64,000 nucleotides of DNA from Phycisphaerae bacterium (GCA_018052735.1 JAGPMT010000003.1:1-64000), one strand, 5' to 3'. Numbered from the stretch's first letter, positions 34,665-43,588 are shown. Made by a program: numbers and translations. Notes: generated by a model from the letters alone, not told the origin.

Positions 34665-35411
34665 ATGTCTGAACAGCAGAATAATCCGTTTGCCTCTGTT
34701 GCATTAGGTATCGTATGCCCCATGGCCAACGAACGGGATACGGTTGAGCGGTTTATTCCTGCTGTACTGGGGCAGTGCCGCGGTTTTCGGACATGCACTT
34801 TTTTTGCTGTTCTAGACCGTGCCAGCACGGACGGTACCGTGGAAATTGTCCGATCGCTGGCAAAGCAAATAGAGCAGCTGACGATGATTTGGGCGCCTGA
34901 AAACCGCTGTGTGGTTGATGCGTATCTGCGGGGGTATCGGGAGGCGCTGGCAGCCGGCTGCGACTGGATTCTGGAAATCGATGCCGGCTTCAGTCATCGG
35001 CCGCAGGACATTCCCCGTTTTTTCGAGGCCATGAAAAGCGGCTGCGATTGTGTTTTCGGCAGCCGTTTCTGTCCCGGCGGTGTTTTTGAAGAAGCCGGAT
35101 TCAAAAGACGGCTTATCAGCAGGGGGGGTACCGTTCTGACCAATCTGCTGCTGGGTACGAAATTAAAAGATATGACCAGCGGATTCGAGCTTTTTTCCCG
35201 TTCCGCTCTGGAAATGGTGCTTGCCAAAGGCATTCACTCCCGGGCCCATTTTTTCCAGACTGAAATCAAAGTCTTCTGCCGACATCTCCGCTGTGTTGAA
35301 GTCCCCATCACCTATTCCAATCCGAGCAGCAGTGTCAACGGGGCTGTTCTTGGTGATGCGTTTTTTCATTTGGGACGGCTGTTTATGCTGCGCTTAAAAG
35401 GTCAATTGTAG
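34665..35411 (+). CDS. Glycosyltransferase family 2 protein
   Basis: The protein has 248 residues. It has the GT2 GT-A fold: IVCPMANERDTVERFIP, DRASTDGTVEIV, the metal-binding DxD-like pair in WILEIDAGFSH, FGSRFCPGG and KDMTSGFELFSR, as in polyprenol-phosphate or lipid-linked glycosyltransferases of the DPM1 type. It lacks membrane helices. The in-frame extension upstream to 34311 lies over the transporter gene and is rejected. The next gene starts 11 bp later and is also a glycosyltransferase, so the pair probably modifies a surface glycan or glycolipid. Confidence 0.88.
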   Translation: MSEQQNNPFASVALGIVCPMANERDTVERFIPAVLGQCRGFRTCTFFAVLDRASTDGTVEIVRSLAKQIEQLTMIWAPENRCVVDAYLRGYREALAAGCDWILEIDAGFSHRPQDIPRFFEAMKSGCDCVFGSRFCPGGVFEEAGFKRRLISRGGTVLTNLLLGTKLKDMTSGFELFSRSALEMVLAKGIHSRAHFFQTEIKVFCRHLRCVEVPITYSNPSSSVNGAVLGDAFFHLGRLFMLRLKGQL

Positions 35412-35422
35412 CCGGAGTCTTT

Positions 35423-36439
35423 ATGTCCCCCAAAACTGCCTTGGTAGTAACCACAATCGCTTCTCCTAATGAGGCGCTGGCGCATCTGGCTGACGGATGC
35501 GGCCGGCACGGCATGGATTTTATCCTTATCGGCGACACCAAAAGCCCGCCGGATTTTGCCTTGCACGGATGCCGGTATTACAGTATCCAGAAGCAGCTGG
35601 AGACCGAATTGATCTTTGCGCAGAAATGCCCCACACGGCATTATGCCCGCAAAAATATCGGGTATCTGCTGGCCATCGCGGAGGGCTGTGATGTTATTTT
35701 TGAAACCGACGATGACAACGAGCCGCTGGAGCCGTTCTGGACAATGCCGGCATTTCATTTATCCGTCCGTGTGATAGAAAATGCCGGCTGGGTGAATGTG
35801 TACCGCTATTTTACAGACCAGACTATCTGGCCGCGGGGATTGGCTTTGGATGCGGTTCAACAGCCGCTGCCGGCTTATGAACGGCTTGAGGAAAAAAGCG
35901 TCTACTGTCCCATCCAGCAGGGTCTGGTCAACAGCGACCCGGATGTCGATGCCATCTGCCGGCTGGTTCTGCCGTCTGCGGAGTATACATTTCGAACCGA
36001 TCGCAGTGTGGCTGTCGGTGCCGGAAGCTGGTGTCCGTTCAACAGTCAATCCACCCGCTGGGCCAAAGAGGCGTTTATGCTGATGTATCTGCCGGCCTGC
36101 TGCAGCATTCGGATGACCGATATCTGGCGGAGCTTTGTTGCCCAGCGGATTGCTTGGGAAAACCGCTGGCATATTCTCTTTCACCCGCCTGTAATGTACC
36201 AGATTCGAAATGTGCATCAGTTGATGAAAGATTTTGAAGATGAGGTGCCCGGCTACTTGCACAACCGGCGGCTATGCGAGGCGTTTGAAAAGCTTGATCT
36301 CAAAAGCGGCTTGGCCCATATTCCGGCCAACCTCAACCGGTGTTATGAAAAACTCGTCGAACTGAAACTGGTAGGGCCTGAAGAGTTGGAACTGCTGAAT
36401 GCTTGGCTGGCAGATTTTGTTCGTGTTTTGCGATTCTAA
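35423..36439 (+). CDS. STELLO-like (DUF288) glycosyltransferase
   Basis: The protein has 338 residues. LVVTTIASPNEAL, FILIGDTKSP, ARKNIGYLLAIAEGCDVIFETDDDNEPL with its acidic DDD metal site, and the long WPRGLALD region match the STELLO/DUF288 family, known from plant Golgi proteins and bacterial homologues. The sugar donor and acceptor are unknown. It follows the GT2 gene by 11 bp. Its stop (36437-36439) shares two bases with the stop of the convergent gene (36436-36438), so no terminator lies between them. Confidence 0.8.
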   Translation: MSPKTALVVTTIASPNEALAHLADGCGRHGMDFILIGDTKSPPDFALHGCRYYSIQKQLETELIFAQKCPTRHYARKNIGYLLAIAEGCDVIFETDDDNEPLEPFWTMPAFHLSVRVIENAGWVNVYRYFTDQTIWPRGLALDAVQQPLPAYERLEEKSVYCPIQQGLVNSDPDVDAICRLVLPSAEYTFRTDRSVAVGAGSWCPFNSQSTRWAKEAFMLMYLPACCSIRMTDIWRSFVAQRIAWENRWHILFHPPVMYQIRNVHQLMKDFEDEVPGYLHNRRLCEAFEKLDLKSGLAHIPANLNRCYEKLVELKLVGPEELELLNAWLADFVRVLRF

Positions 36440-37512
36440 GGGGCAAGAAACGCATCGCGGTCGCTGGCGGGAACTTCACGCCCTCGATAGGCGTCAACGC
36501 CCAAAACCGTGAAGATGTCATCCCCATTGATCAAGCGGCTTTTGAGGTACTCGATGCTTCCGTCGCTGTATAGAATATTCTGGCCGCGGCAGCAGTGATT
36601 TTCGCTGAGCATTTTTTTCAGCTCTTCATTCAGCAGCACCTGCTCAAATTCATCACGCTGGCGGTAGATATCCTGCTGGAATGGAATTTTTCGAAATACC
36701 GGATTCAAATCGCCGGCGATAATCCGCCGACCGCCGACAAAAGGATTGCTTGTTTTATCGCACCAAAGAATAAAGCTGTAACTGACGTGGCTGCGTGAGG
36801 GGAAATCGTATAAGCGGCTTAGGATGGCAGGATCGTTTTCCAAAGGCCTCGCTCCGGCGGAACCTTTGCATACAAATGCGCTGCTGCTGACCAGTCCCTG
36901 TTTGACGAGCTGATAAGGATAACGCGTATTGGATTGAGTTTGGGGACCCTGATCCCCAATCTTCCACCAAGGAGACCCGGCGGGCACACGGGCTTGGGCC
37001 AGTTCATCCTGACTGATGCTGGCCAGTGAAGCAAAACCTGCTCCGATTTGTCTTAAATTATAGGCGCACGCGTTTTTCTGTGCATAATGCCGCATTGCGC
37101 CGAACGAAGGAAACAGCAGGCCGGCTGCCAGCACGATGCTTGCGGCCGCTGCCAATATTTCAAATGCAGGACGGAGAAAGTTTCTATTCCATTTTTGTGT
37201 CTGCTGAGAAGCTCGCTCGGGTTTATAGAGAGCCTGCTGTTCAAGGAGGTCATTAAGCCGGGAATTTGAAGCATTGGCACAGCTGGCGGCCAATTTCAGA
37301 CGCGCAATGGTCAAATCTACCAGATTGTCAGGACAGGGTTCGTATTTGATATGGTCAAGTTCGGTCAGAGATTGTTCCAGACTGGCATAAAGGACTGCGG
37401 CCTCATGATTGGATGCTATCAGATCGCGTCCGCGTTCGATATCTTCGGGCTCGCCGCATCGGAAATAAAAATCCAATATAAGCTGCTGCTGCTCGTGGGT
37501 TAATTTGTTCAT
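36436..37512 (-). CDS. Membrane anti-sigma-like protein with pseudopilin-type body
   Basis: The protein has 358 residues. Residues 1-110 are hydrophilic and helical (ILDFYFRCGEPEDIERGRDLI), like the cytoplasmic part of planctomycete anti-sigma proteins. One membrane helix lies at about 115-136. What follows, PSFGAMRHYAQKNACAYNLRQIGAG, copies the post-helix region of H-X9-DG pseudopilins. The C-terminus GQNILYSDGSIEYLKS matches their YADGHV end, but the prepilin cleavage site is missing. ATG 37512 overlaps the sigma stop by 4 bases (ATGA), so it is coupled to the sigma factor and is its likely regulator. The function of the pseudopilin body is unknown; sensing is inferred. Confidence 0.75.
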   Translation of the reverse strand: MNKLTHEQQQLILDFYFRCGEPEDIERGRDLIASNHEAAVLYASLEQSLTELDHIKYEPCPDNLVDLTIARLKLAASCANASNSRLNDLLEQQALYKPERASQQTQKWNRNFLRPAFEILAAAASIVLAAGLLFPSFGAMRHYAQKNACAYNLRQIGAGFASLASISQDELAQARVPAGSPWWKIGDQGPQTQSNTRYPYQLVKQGLVSSSAFVCKGSAGARPLENDPAILSRLYDFPSRSHVSYSFILWCDKTSNPFVGGRRIIAGDLNPVFRKIPFQQDIYRQRDEFEQVLLNEELKKMLSENHCCRGQNILYSDGSIEYLKSRLINGDDIFTVLGVDAYRGREVPASDRDAFLAP

Positions 37513-38135
37513 AGCTTATCAGATCCGCGGTTTGCTGCTTTCCATTTTTTCATAAAATAAACCACTGCTGTGTGAAGACGACTTTTAACAGTTCCTATAG
37601 GTATACTTAAAATCTCAGCCATATGTTTGTAAGAAAATTGCTCAAAATAGGCCAAAATCAGAATACCCCGCAGGTTTTCAGGCATTTGCGCTATTATCTG
37701 ACGTACCCGTTGAGCTGTCTCTTCTTTGGAGACTTCTTCATCAGGGGTTGTTTCATAGGAAGTAAGGATGTTTACGACTTCGTCTATCGAGAAATCGCCG
37801 GCATCGGCTATGGCCCCCATGCTCATTGAAGACTGCCGCTGCATTTTGCGCAAGGCATCTTTGGCTTTATTGGCTGCTATGGTGAAAAGCCAAGGACGAA
37901 GCGGGCGTTCCTCATCAAAACTGTCCCGGCTGGTATAGAGCTGGAGAAATGTTTCCTGAAACACATCTTCCACGATGTCTTCCTGACTGACGAACCGGCG
38001 TAAAAAAGCGTAAAGCGAGTTTTTATAACGGTTTACAATCTCTTTAAACGCCCATTCGTCACCTTGCCGATAGCGGTCCAGCAATTGAGCATCGGATATT
38101 TTATCCGATAAAGATTTTGTTTCGTTTTCATTCAT
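37509..38135 (-). CDS. ECF-type RNA polymerase sigma factor
   Basis: The protein has 208 residues. Region 2 is clear (SLYAFLRRFVSQEDIVEDVFQETFLQL, RPWLFTIAANKAKDALR; about 45-105), and so is region 4 (MPENLRGILILAYFEQFSYKHMAEILSIPIGTVKSRLH; about 150-190). It is encoded directly before and overlapping the membrane anti-sigma-like gene. A TATAAT hexamer lies upstream (complement 38213-38218), but its best -35 partner (TTGACT) is 21 bases away, so the promoter is uncertain. Confidence 0.93.
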   Translation of the reverse strand: MNENETKSLSDKISDAQLLDRYRQGDEWAFKEIVNRYKNSLYAFLRRFVSQEDIVEDVFQETFLQLYTSRDSFDEERPLRPWLFTIAANKAKDALRKMQRQSSMSMGAIADAGDFSIDEVVNILTSYETTPDEEVSKEETAQRVRQIIAQMPENLRGILILAYFEQFSYKHMAEILSIPIGTVKSRLHTAVVYFMKKWKAANRGSDKL

Positions 38136-38368
38136 TGATTGTGCAGATGTAAGAAAAATCTTTTATGGTATTATAAATTATTGCTGGATAATTTGAATCC
38201 CAAATTTCAAAAATTATACTGTGTCTGTTTTGATGGGAAAGTCAATTAGACCTTTTGTTTTGGCGACGGCAGGAAATTTGATTGCCGACAGGAAGATTTC
38301 TGAATTTTGGTCTTTTTCCCTTGCAATCAAACATTGGATTTGCTAATTTTTTTTACAGGTTTTAGCTC

Positions 38369-38441
<73 letters not shown>

Positions 38442-38508
38442 TTAATAACTCCTTATATTTCATATGTTTACAAACATTTCTTATTATATCTTTTTTTCAA
38501 AAAAGGGT

Positions 38509-38526
38509 GTGCGCCAAAGTGCGCCA
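38509..38526 (+). repeat. Paired GTGCGCCA half-sites, left side of the tRNA-Phe scar
   Basis: Two direct GTGCGCCA copies are separated by AA (38509-38516 and 38519-38526). A matching pair (GTGCACCA, 4-base gap) is at 39761-39780, near the tRNA fragment. Paired short repeats near both ends of an inserted segment could be integrase arm sites. The rest of 38442-38782 shows no gene: it is AT-rich with a GA-rich run at 38527-38555. Confidence 0.4.
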
Positions 38527-38782
38527 GAAAGAGAGAGAAAGAGAGAAGGAAGAGATGTCATTTATAGCATGAGAAAGGAAAAAAAGAGTTTAGGTTTCGT
38601 GTGTTTTAGATTCTGGAGTTCGATTGGATGAGAAAATAATGAACAGGGACAGTCAACCTGTTTCTGTCCCCATCACTTATCTGATTGTCATTTAATCCGT
38701 AACTGTCCCAATTTATTCTGTTTCCCATGCCCGATAATTTACCAGATTTTCAGGTATTTGGCGACATTTTTGCTTTATTTTC

Positions 38783-38812
38783 TTGATTGTCCTATTGCCG
38801 ATTAGGTATAAT
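38783..38812 (+). promoter_or_regulatory. Sigma-70 promoter of the PEP-CTERM gene at 38885
   Basis: TTGATT (38783-38788) and a perfect TATAAT (38807-38812) are separated by 18 bases. Transcription would start near 38819, giving a leader of about 65 nt that contains the inverted repeat at 38829-38856. Confidence 0.65.
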
Positions 38813-38828
38813 TGGAACAGCGGGTGTG

Positions 38829-38856
38829 AAATGTTGGGGGTAAACTCCCAACATTT
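38829..38856 (+). promoter_or_regulatory. Perfect 10-bp inverted repeat in the 5' leader
   Basis: AAATGTTGGG (38829-38838) and CCCAACATTT (38847-38856) pair perfectly around an 8-base loop, just after the predicted transcription start and 15 bases before the ribosome binding site. It could be an operator or an RNA hairpin affecting translation. It has no T run. Confidence 0.55.
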
Positions 38857-38884
38857 AGAAGCCGCAATTTCGGAGGTTAGAAAG

Positions 38885-39553
38885 ATGAAAAGAACATTTC
38901 TGCTTTCAATCACGTTGTGTTTCTGCACTATTTTGTATTTCACACGCTCGGCATCGGCTACTGTTTTGGCCATCTGGGATTTCGGCAAAGACAGTGCCTC
39001 TTATACAGAAAGCCCGGCCTATTATAACACAGTTGCTGCACCGATATTGGTCTTATATGGTTCGGGCGTCGATTCCAACGGGAAAGATGGCATCCCTTAC
39101 ACGGACGCCGGCGGCATCGCTCATATTGCCGGCCAAGCCGCTGCATGGGATGACATTAACAAATCCGGCACGGAGAACGATGCCGCATTGATTATCACGC
39201 TCAATACGACGGGCTTCACCAATCTGGCCATTCGCTGGGATTACAAATCCGAACTAGCGGTCAGTTATGATTTTGCCTATCGTACAGTCGCCGGTGGCGC
39301 ATGGACACAAATTGTTAACAATCAGCCCATAACTCCCGGCTGGGCTGAGGGGAAATGGTACTCTGTTGTACACGACTTGTCGGGCTATGCTGCATTGAAC
39401 AATCAGCCGTATCTCCAGCTCCGAATTGATGATCTTGTCGAAGGCCCCGGCAACGACAAATTTGCCATTGACAATATTGAAATTACGGGTGTCCCCGAGC
39501 CCTGCACAGTTTTGCTGTTAGGCTTAGGCGGATTGATTATAAGAAAGCGATAA
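38885..39553 (+). CDS. Secreted PEP-CTERM protein, cargo next to tRNA-Phe
   Basis: The protein has 222 residues: a signal peptide (cleavage near RSASATV), a beta-sandwich body (WDFGKDSASYTESP, FTNLAIRWDYKSE, YLQLRIDD, FAIDNIEITG) and a PEP-CTERM tail VPEPCTVLLLGLGGLIIRKR. The tail differs in DNA from the two tails at 3073 and 3827, so it is an independent copy. GGAGG (38872-38876) supports ATG 38885. It is the only intact gene between tRNA-Phe and the duplicated tRNA piece. Function is unknown. Confidence 0.82.
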   Translation: MKRTFLLSITLCFCTILYFTRSASATVLAIWDFGKDSASYTESPAYYNTVAAPILVLYGSGVDSNGKDGIPYTDAGGIAHIAGQAAAWDDINKSGTENDAALIITLNTTGFTNLAIRWDYKSELAVSYDFAYRTVAGGAWTQIVNNQPITPGWAEGKWYSVVHDLSGYAALNNQPYLQLRIDDLVEGPGNDKFAIDNIEITGVPEPCTVLLLGLGGLIIRKR

Positions 39554-39678
39554 CATATTTTACCACTACTGTATGGATCGGAGAAGGTGGAAAAGTTCTC
39601 CCTGTATTCATGTAATCAGAGGTGGCTGAACCCCTTCGGCTCTTGATTGATAGCGAGCCGACAGGTAATCTATATCGG

Positions 39679-39710
39679 AGGAGGGCAGTTCAGAAATGGA
39701 CTGCCCTCCT
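39679..39710 (+). terminator. Terminator-like hairpin
   Basis: A perfect 11-bp stem (AGGAGGGCAGT at 39679-39689, ACTGCCCTCCT at 39700-39710) with a 10-base loop lies 126 bases after the PEP-CTERM gene. The following bases are GTGTTTCCCT, a weak T run. Confidence 0.55.
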
Positions 39711-39760
39711 GTGTTTCCCTACTCTCCTTCCCCCATCTTCCTACCTCCCACCTCCCCTAT

Positions 39761-39780
39761 GTGCACCACTTTGTGCACCA
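39761..39780 (+). repeat. Paired GTGCACCA half-sites, right side of the tRNA-Phe scar
   Basis: Two direct GTGCACCA copies are separated by CTTT. They correspond to the GTGCGCCA pair at 38509-38526, with G/A changes. Confidence 0.4.
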
Positions 39781-39891
39781 ACCAAGTACTATTGAACAAC
39801 TATTGGACAGCTATTGGAAAGCACTTTTTTTGATGTAAGTTTTTTCTGGATAAGCATAATGCCTTATATTTGCTATACTTAAAAAAGCGCC

Positions 39892-40044
39892 CTAAACCCT
39901 CTGAAAATCCGTGTGTCGGCAGTTCAGGGTCGGGGCAATGCCGTACTGCTCGCACACCTCTGACAAAGGACGCTTGTCAAGAATATGTTCCCGAATAATT
40001 TTTACTTTTTCTGCCTCTTCAAATCGTCTGCGTTCCTTTTTCAC
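39892..40044 (-). pseudogene. Truncated transposase N-terminus (IS3-type OrfA-like helix-turn-helix)
   Basis: The frame starts with GTG at 40044, preceded by AAAGGGA, and reads KKERRRFEEAEKVKIIREH then LDKRPLSEVCEQYGIAPT, the conserved start of IS3/IS911-type transposase OrfA proteins. After about 40 residues homology ends exactly at the tRNA-Phe fragment, where it reads LNCRHTDF from tRNA sequence and stops at 39892. An imperfect inverted repeat (ACAAATCC at 40046-40053, GGATTTGT at 40091-40098) lies before the start and may be part of the element end. The rest of 40099-40186 shows nothing recognisable. Confidence 0.7.
39901..39926 (+). repeat. Partial duplicate of tRNA-Phe (attachment-site-like)
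   Basis: These 26 bases match 38400-38425 of the tRNA-Phe gene at 25 of 26 positions, in the same orientation. The match starts at the first base of the anticodon loop and ends in the T loop. Such tRNA part-copies are the usual mark of site-specific integration by tyrosine recombinases, which often cross over in the anticodon loop. No integrase gene remains in the interval. Confidence 0.75.
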
Positions 40045-40186
40045 AACAAATCCCTTTCAAAAATGTCCACAAAAGAATAACACTTTTAAAGGATTTGTCC
40101 ATTTCCAACTGAAGCTTTACACCGGCAGTATCGGTATCAGGCAGCCGACCTGTTTGGTCTGGTTATCGAAATGACAAATTGACTTT

Positions 40187-43039
40187 TTATGAATCATACG
40201 GGACTTTGAATCGGTAAGAGCCGGATTCAATTTCAAAGACGGCTTTGTCTGATTCTATATGACTGAAGTGAATCCCCTTACGGCTGCTGTTTGATTCTGC
40301 CGCCACCTTCGAATCGTTTTTCATCGGTATATACACAGTTGCAGAGGTGTTAGCCGGGATTGTGACATCCAGAATAAATTGTCCGTTCTCCAGTTTCCAA
40401 GCGGATTTAATCGTTCCATAAAGTGTATCATGAGTTCCTTTGCACCATACAATATCGCCTGTGATCTCGGGTTTGATGATGCACTTTTTAAATCCCGGGC
40501 CGGCAAAGTCCGGCCGAATGCCGGCCAGACACTGCTGAAACCACTGCTGAATGTGGCCCAGCATACAATGATTCATCGAGGAAGTCAGCGTTGCATCCCA
40601 TGCTTCCGGCAGACAGGTCCAGCCCTGTTTTATGATGTAGCCGTAACTGCCGACCTCGTTTCGGTTTGTAATATGGTAGAGAATATCGGAACGATTGTTA
40701 TCGCTGAGGGCCTGTACAAGATAATGGTATCCGATATCGCCGGCTGTCTGCTGGTAATGCCGCTGTTTGAGGTCGGTGATGATTGTTTCAAGTACCTCAG
40801 CTTCTTTGCCTTGCGGCGTCAGTCCGAGCACCAGTGCCATGGCATTAGCCGTCTGAGGACTTCCGTTGTTTTGATAGGTCCCTCTGCCGTCGAAAAACTC
40901 CCGATTGAATTTTTCTTTTATATCGCGGCATAAGATTGTGTACTTTTCTGCGTCTTTTGTGTTGCCCAAGAGTTTTGCCGTTTTGGATACAATGTCAGCA
41001 CAACCGTAAAAAGTGGCTGTAGAGGTCAGGGTTTTGGGGGTAAACCGGGAAGGTCCGAGCGATTGGCCATGACCGTAGTCGTACCAGTCCCCCAGACCCG
41101 GCAGGGCGATTAGATCTTCTGATGTTGAATGCATAAAGTCTACATAGCTTTTCATCATGTCATAGTTTTCTTCCAAAATTCTGCTGTCTCCGTACCATTG
41201 ATAAATCTGCCAAGGCAGAAAAACGCCTGCAGCACCCCATTCCGGGCTGTAGCGAAATGGCCCATCATCAAAAACGGGATAATTGGGCGCTACCGTGTAA
41301 ATTTTGCCGTTGGCATCTTGTGAATCCCGAATGTCTCGAATCTTTTTGGTGTAGAATGCTGCGATGTCATAATTCCAAAAAATAGCCGACCCCATCAGAT
41401 AGCTCTGTTCAAGCCAGCCGAGTTTTTCACGATGGGGGCAGTCTGTCAAAACATGGGCCATATTGCTCTGCACAGCCCAGTCAATTAATTGGCAGATGTT
41501 ATTGAACAATGCATTGGAGCATTCAAATGTCCCCGCCGGCGCAGAGGCGTTTCTTACCTGCACCGAGACCAATTCTTTGATGACCGGTAAATCATCAGGA
41601 TTTAAAAAGCCGGCAGGTACAGCTCCGGCAACCTCAATATATTGATAACCGGTATATGTAAATTGAGGAGACCACGATTCCGGCCCGCCGCCTTTGAGGG
41701 TATATTCCCAATAATTCGGGCTGCCTATACGGGCTTGATTGACTCTCCCTTTGCCGTTGTTGGCTGTGCCTGTCTGACCATGCCGCTGCTCAGCGGGCGT
41801 TAGTCGAATGGTTTGCCCCGCTTTGCCTTCCACCATTAGGCGCGGAATGGATGACACATTCTGACCGAAATCGTAAACAAAGTATCCGGTCTCGGGTTCA
41901 TCAACGCTAATGGGCCGAAGGACCTGCATCGTCTGCATGGGGGGAGCAATGAATGCCTTAAGCTGTCCGCCCGGTCCTGATGTTTGCTGGGCAGGCTGCC
42001 AGGTGCTGTCGTCAAATCCCGGCTGGTTCCAGCCATCCGGCAGACGGCGGGCATCATAACTGCTGCCCCCCAAAATGGCACAATGCGTTAAGGGGCCCGG
42101 CGTGTATTTCCAGGAATCATCTGAAACAATGATCTGATTTGATCCATCCTGATACTCAATGTGCGCCTGGACAATCAGTTTGAGGGGGCGATAAACATTT
42201 ACAAAATGAATACGCCGGTCGCCTTTAGTAGTGTAAAAACCTTTACCGAGCATAACACCGAAAGTGTTATCCCCGCTTGTTAAGATACTTGTGATGTCAA
42301 ATGTATTGTAATAAACGGTTTTTTCATAGACCGACCAGGCCGGATCGAGAAAATGGTTTCCGATTTTCTGACCGTTCAGAAAAAGTTCATAATGTCCCAA
42401 CCCCGAGATGTGCACGATGGCGTTTTTTATGTTGGGTTTAACAGAAAAGTCCTTTCGGAAGATCGGCAAGGGGTATATAGAATTCACAAGGTCATTTTTA
42501 CTGGCATTTTCCGCAGCAGGATTTCGCTGCTGAATCCAGTTGGCCTTCCATTCATCCGGCTGCATAATTCCCATAGACCAGCAAGCCATGGGGCTCCAAT
42601 CGGACACCTTGCCGTTTTGGTCCCAAATCCTGACTTTCCAAAAGCAGTGTTGGCAAGACCGCAATTCCTGTCCGTTGTATTCCACATGGACAGACTGAGC
42701 GGAATAGACTTTTCCGCTGTCCCAGATATCTCCGATATCCTTTTGCAAAAAGGACTTTTCGGAAGCCACCAAAATCTGATAGCCGGTTTGTCGAACGCCA
42801 TTTTCCGCCGACTGAATCGCCCAGCTCAACCGGGGAACTTTAACATCGATTCCCAGCGGATTGATCATATACTCACAGCGAAGTGAACCGATCGTAACAG
42901 CATGATTTTTTTGTATGCCAGAGAACACATCACGGCTGCAGCCGATGCCGGAACAGCAAATAATTGCAGCACAGAAAGCCGGTTGCAAAAGATAATTGAT
43001 AATATACAAATATGCCTGAGCTGTTTTCTGGTATCTCAT
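40187..43039 (-). CDS. Exported GH78 alpha-L-rhamnosidase
   Basis: The protein has 950 residues. The N-terminus has a hydrophobic, cysteine-rich export segment (AAIICCSGIGCSRD), so it may be lipid-anchored. Accessory beta domains (about 45-480) include LRCEYMINPLGIDVKVPRLSW, the N-terminal GH78 hallmark. The (alpha/alpha)6 catalytic domain (about 510-860) has TDCPHREKLGWLEQSYL, the region of the acidic catalytic residue. A C-terminal beta domain follows. It would release terminal alpha-L-rhamnose from rhamnogalacturonan or similar glycans. AAGGAC precedes ATG 43039. It is single on its strand; the nearest minus-strand gene upstream, at 43589, is separated by 549 bp. Confidence 0.93.
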   Translation of the reverse strand: MRYQKTAQAYLYIINYLLQPAFCAAIICCSGIGCSRDVFSGIQKNHAVTIGSLRCEYMINPLGIDVKVPRLSWAIQSAENGVRQTGYQILVASEKSFLQKDIGDIWDSGKVYSAQSVHVEYNGQELRSCQHCFWKVRIWDQNGKVSDWSPMACWSMGIMQPDEWKANWIQQRNPAAENASKNDLVNSIYPLPIFRKDFSVKPNIKNAIVHISGLGHYELFLNGQKIGNHFLDPAWSVYEKTVYYNTFDITSILTSGDNTFGVMLGKGFYTTKGDRRIHFVNVYRPLKLIVQAHIEYQDGSNQIIVSDDSWKYTPGPLTHCAILGGSSYDARRLPDGWNQPGFDDSTWQPAQQTSGPGGQLKAFIAPPMQTMQVLRPISVDEPETGYFVYDFGQNVSSIPRLMVEGKAGQTIRLTPAEQRHGQTGTANNGKGRVNQARIGSPNYWEYTLKGGGPESWSPQFTYTGYQYIEVAGAVPAGFLNPDDLPVIKELVSVQVRNASAPAGTFECSNALFNNICQLIDWAVQSNMAHVLTDCPHREKLGWLEQSYLMGSAIFWNYDIAAFYTKKIRDIRDSQDANGKIYTVAPNYPVFDDGPFRYSPEWGAAGVFLPWQIYQWYGDSRILEENYDMMKSYVDFMHSTSEDLIALPGLGDWYDYGHGQSLGPSRFTPKTLTSTATFYGCADIVSKTAKLLGNTKDAEKYTILCRDIKEKFNREFFDGRGTYQNNGSPQTANAMALVLGLTPQGKEAEVLETIITDLKQRHYQQTAGDIGYHYLVQALSDNNRSDILYHITNRNEVGSYGYIIKQGWTCLPEAWDATLTSSMNHCMLGHIQQWFQQCLAGIRPDFAGPGFKKCIIKPEITGDIVWCKGTHDTLYGTIKSAWKLENGQFILDVTIPANTSATVYIPMKNDSKVAAESNSSRKGIHFSHIESDKAVFEIESGSYRFKVPYDS

Positions 43040-43588
43040 AAAGGTCCTTCTTTCGGCCAGATTTCATGTGCCCAAACAAAACCCATTGATGGGAGAGGGC
43101 AAGGATTCAATAAAACGGCCTCGAATTTGAACAAGCAGCAAATTTGATGGGCAGAGGCCGTAAATTACTATCAGCAAAATCCAGCAAAAAGTCAACTCTT
43201 TTCTTCTGCTGAATCTTCCTGTTTTGGGCTTGGCGGTGTGCTTTCCGGTGCAATCTGGTTATCATTCTGGGAATCGGTTAGGAGGAGCCAATTCGGCATC
43301 ATCAGAAAGAAGGTGTCTTTGCATCATCATGTTTAACAGAAAAGGCGAAACGCCGCAAGAGTATTTTACAGCTGAGCCAGATCAATATGCAGTAATAGGT
43401 TGTGGGCAGACCCCCCTCAGTATGGTGATGTCCCTGCAATGGTTGCAATAACGGCAAAAGAAGAAGTGGAAGAAGGAAGATTAAAAAAGATACGCGACGA
43501 GCCGTCGGGAAAAACTTCTTTACCCTTGTGCTGCGAAGAGCTTATTTCGGCTACGCAGCCCATCAGGTGTCCGCAGCATATTTTACAA
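43040..43588. other. 549-bp intergenic region, nothing firm
   Basis: No convincing gene, RNA or terminator was found. Two short plus frames (43330-43449, and 43400 onward in another frame) could be a frame-shifted remnant, but I recognise no family and see no suitable ribosome binding site. Confidence 0.5.

Noticed and set aside
38240-38245. TTGACT/TATAAT promoter for the sigma gene at 37509-38135
   Set aside because: On the minus strand the hexamers are 21 bases apart, too far for a normal sigma-70 promoter, so only the TATAAT is noted.
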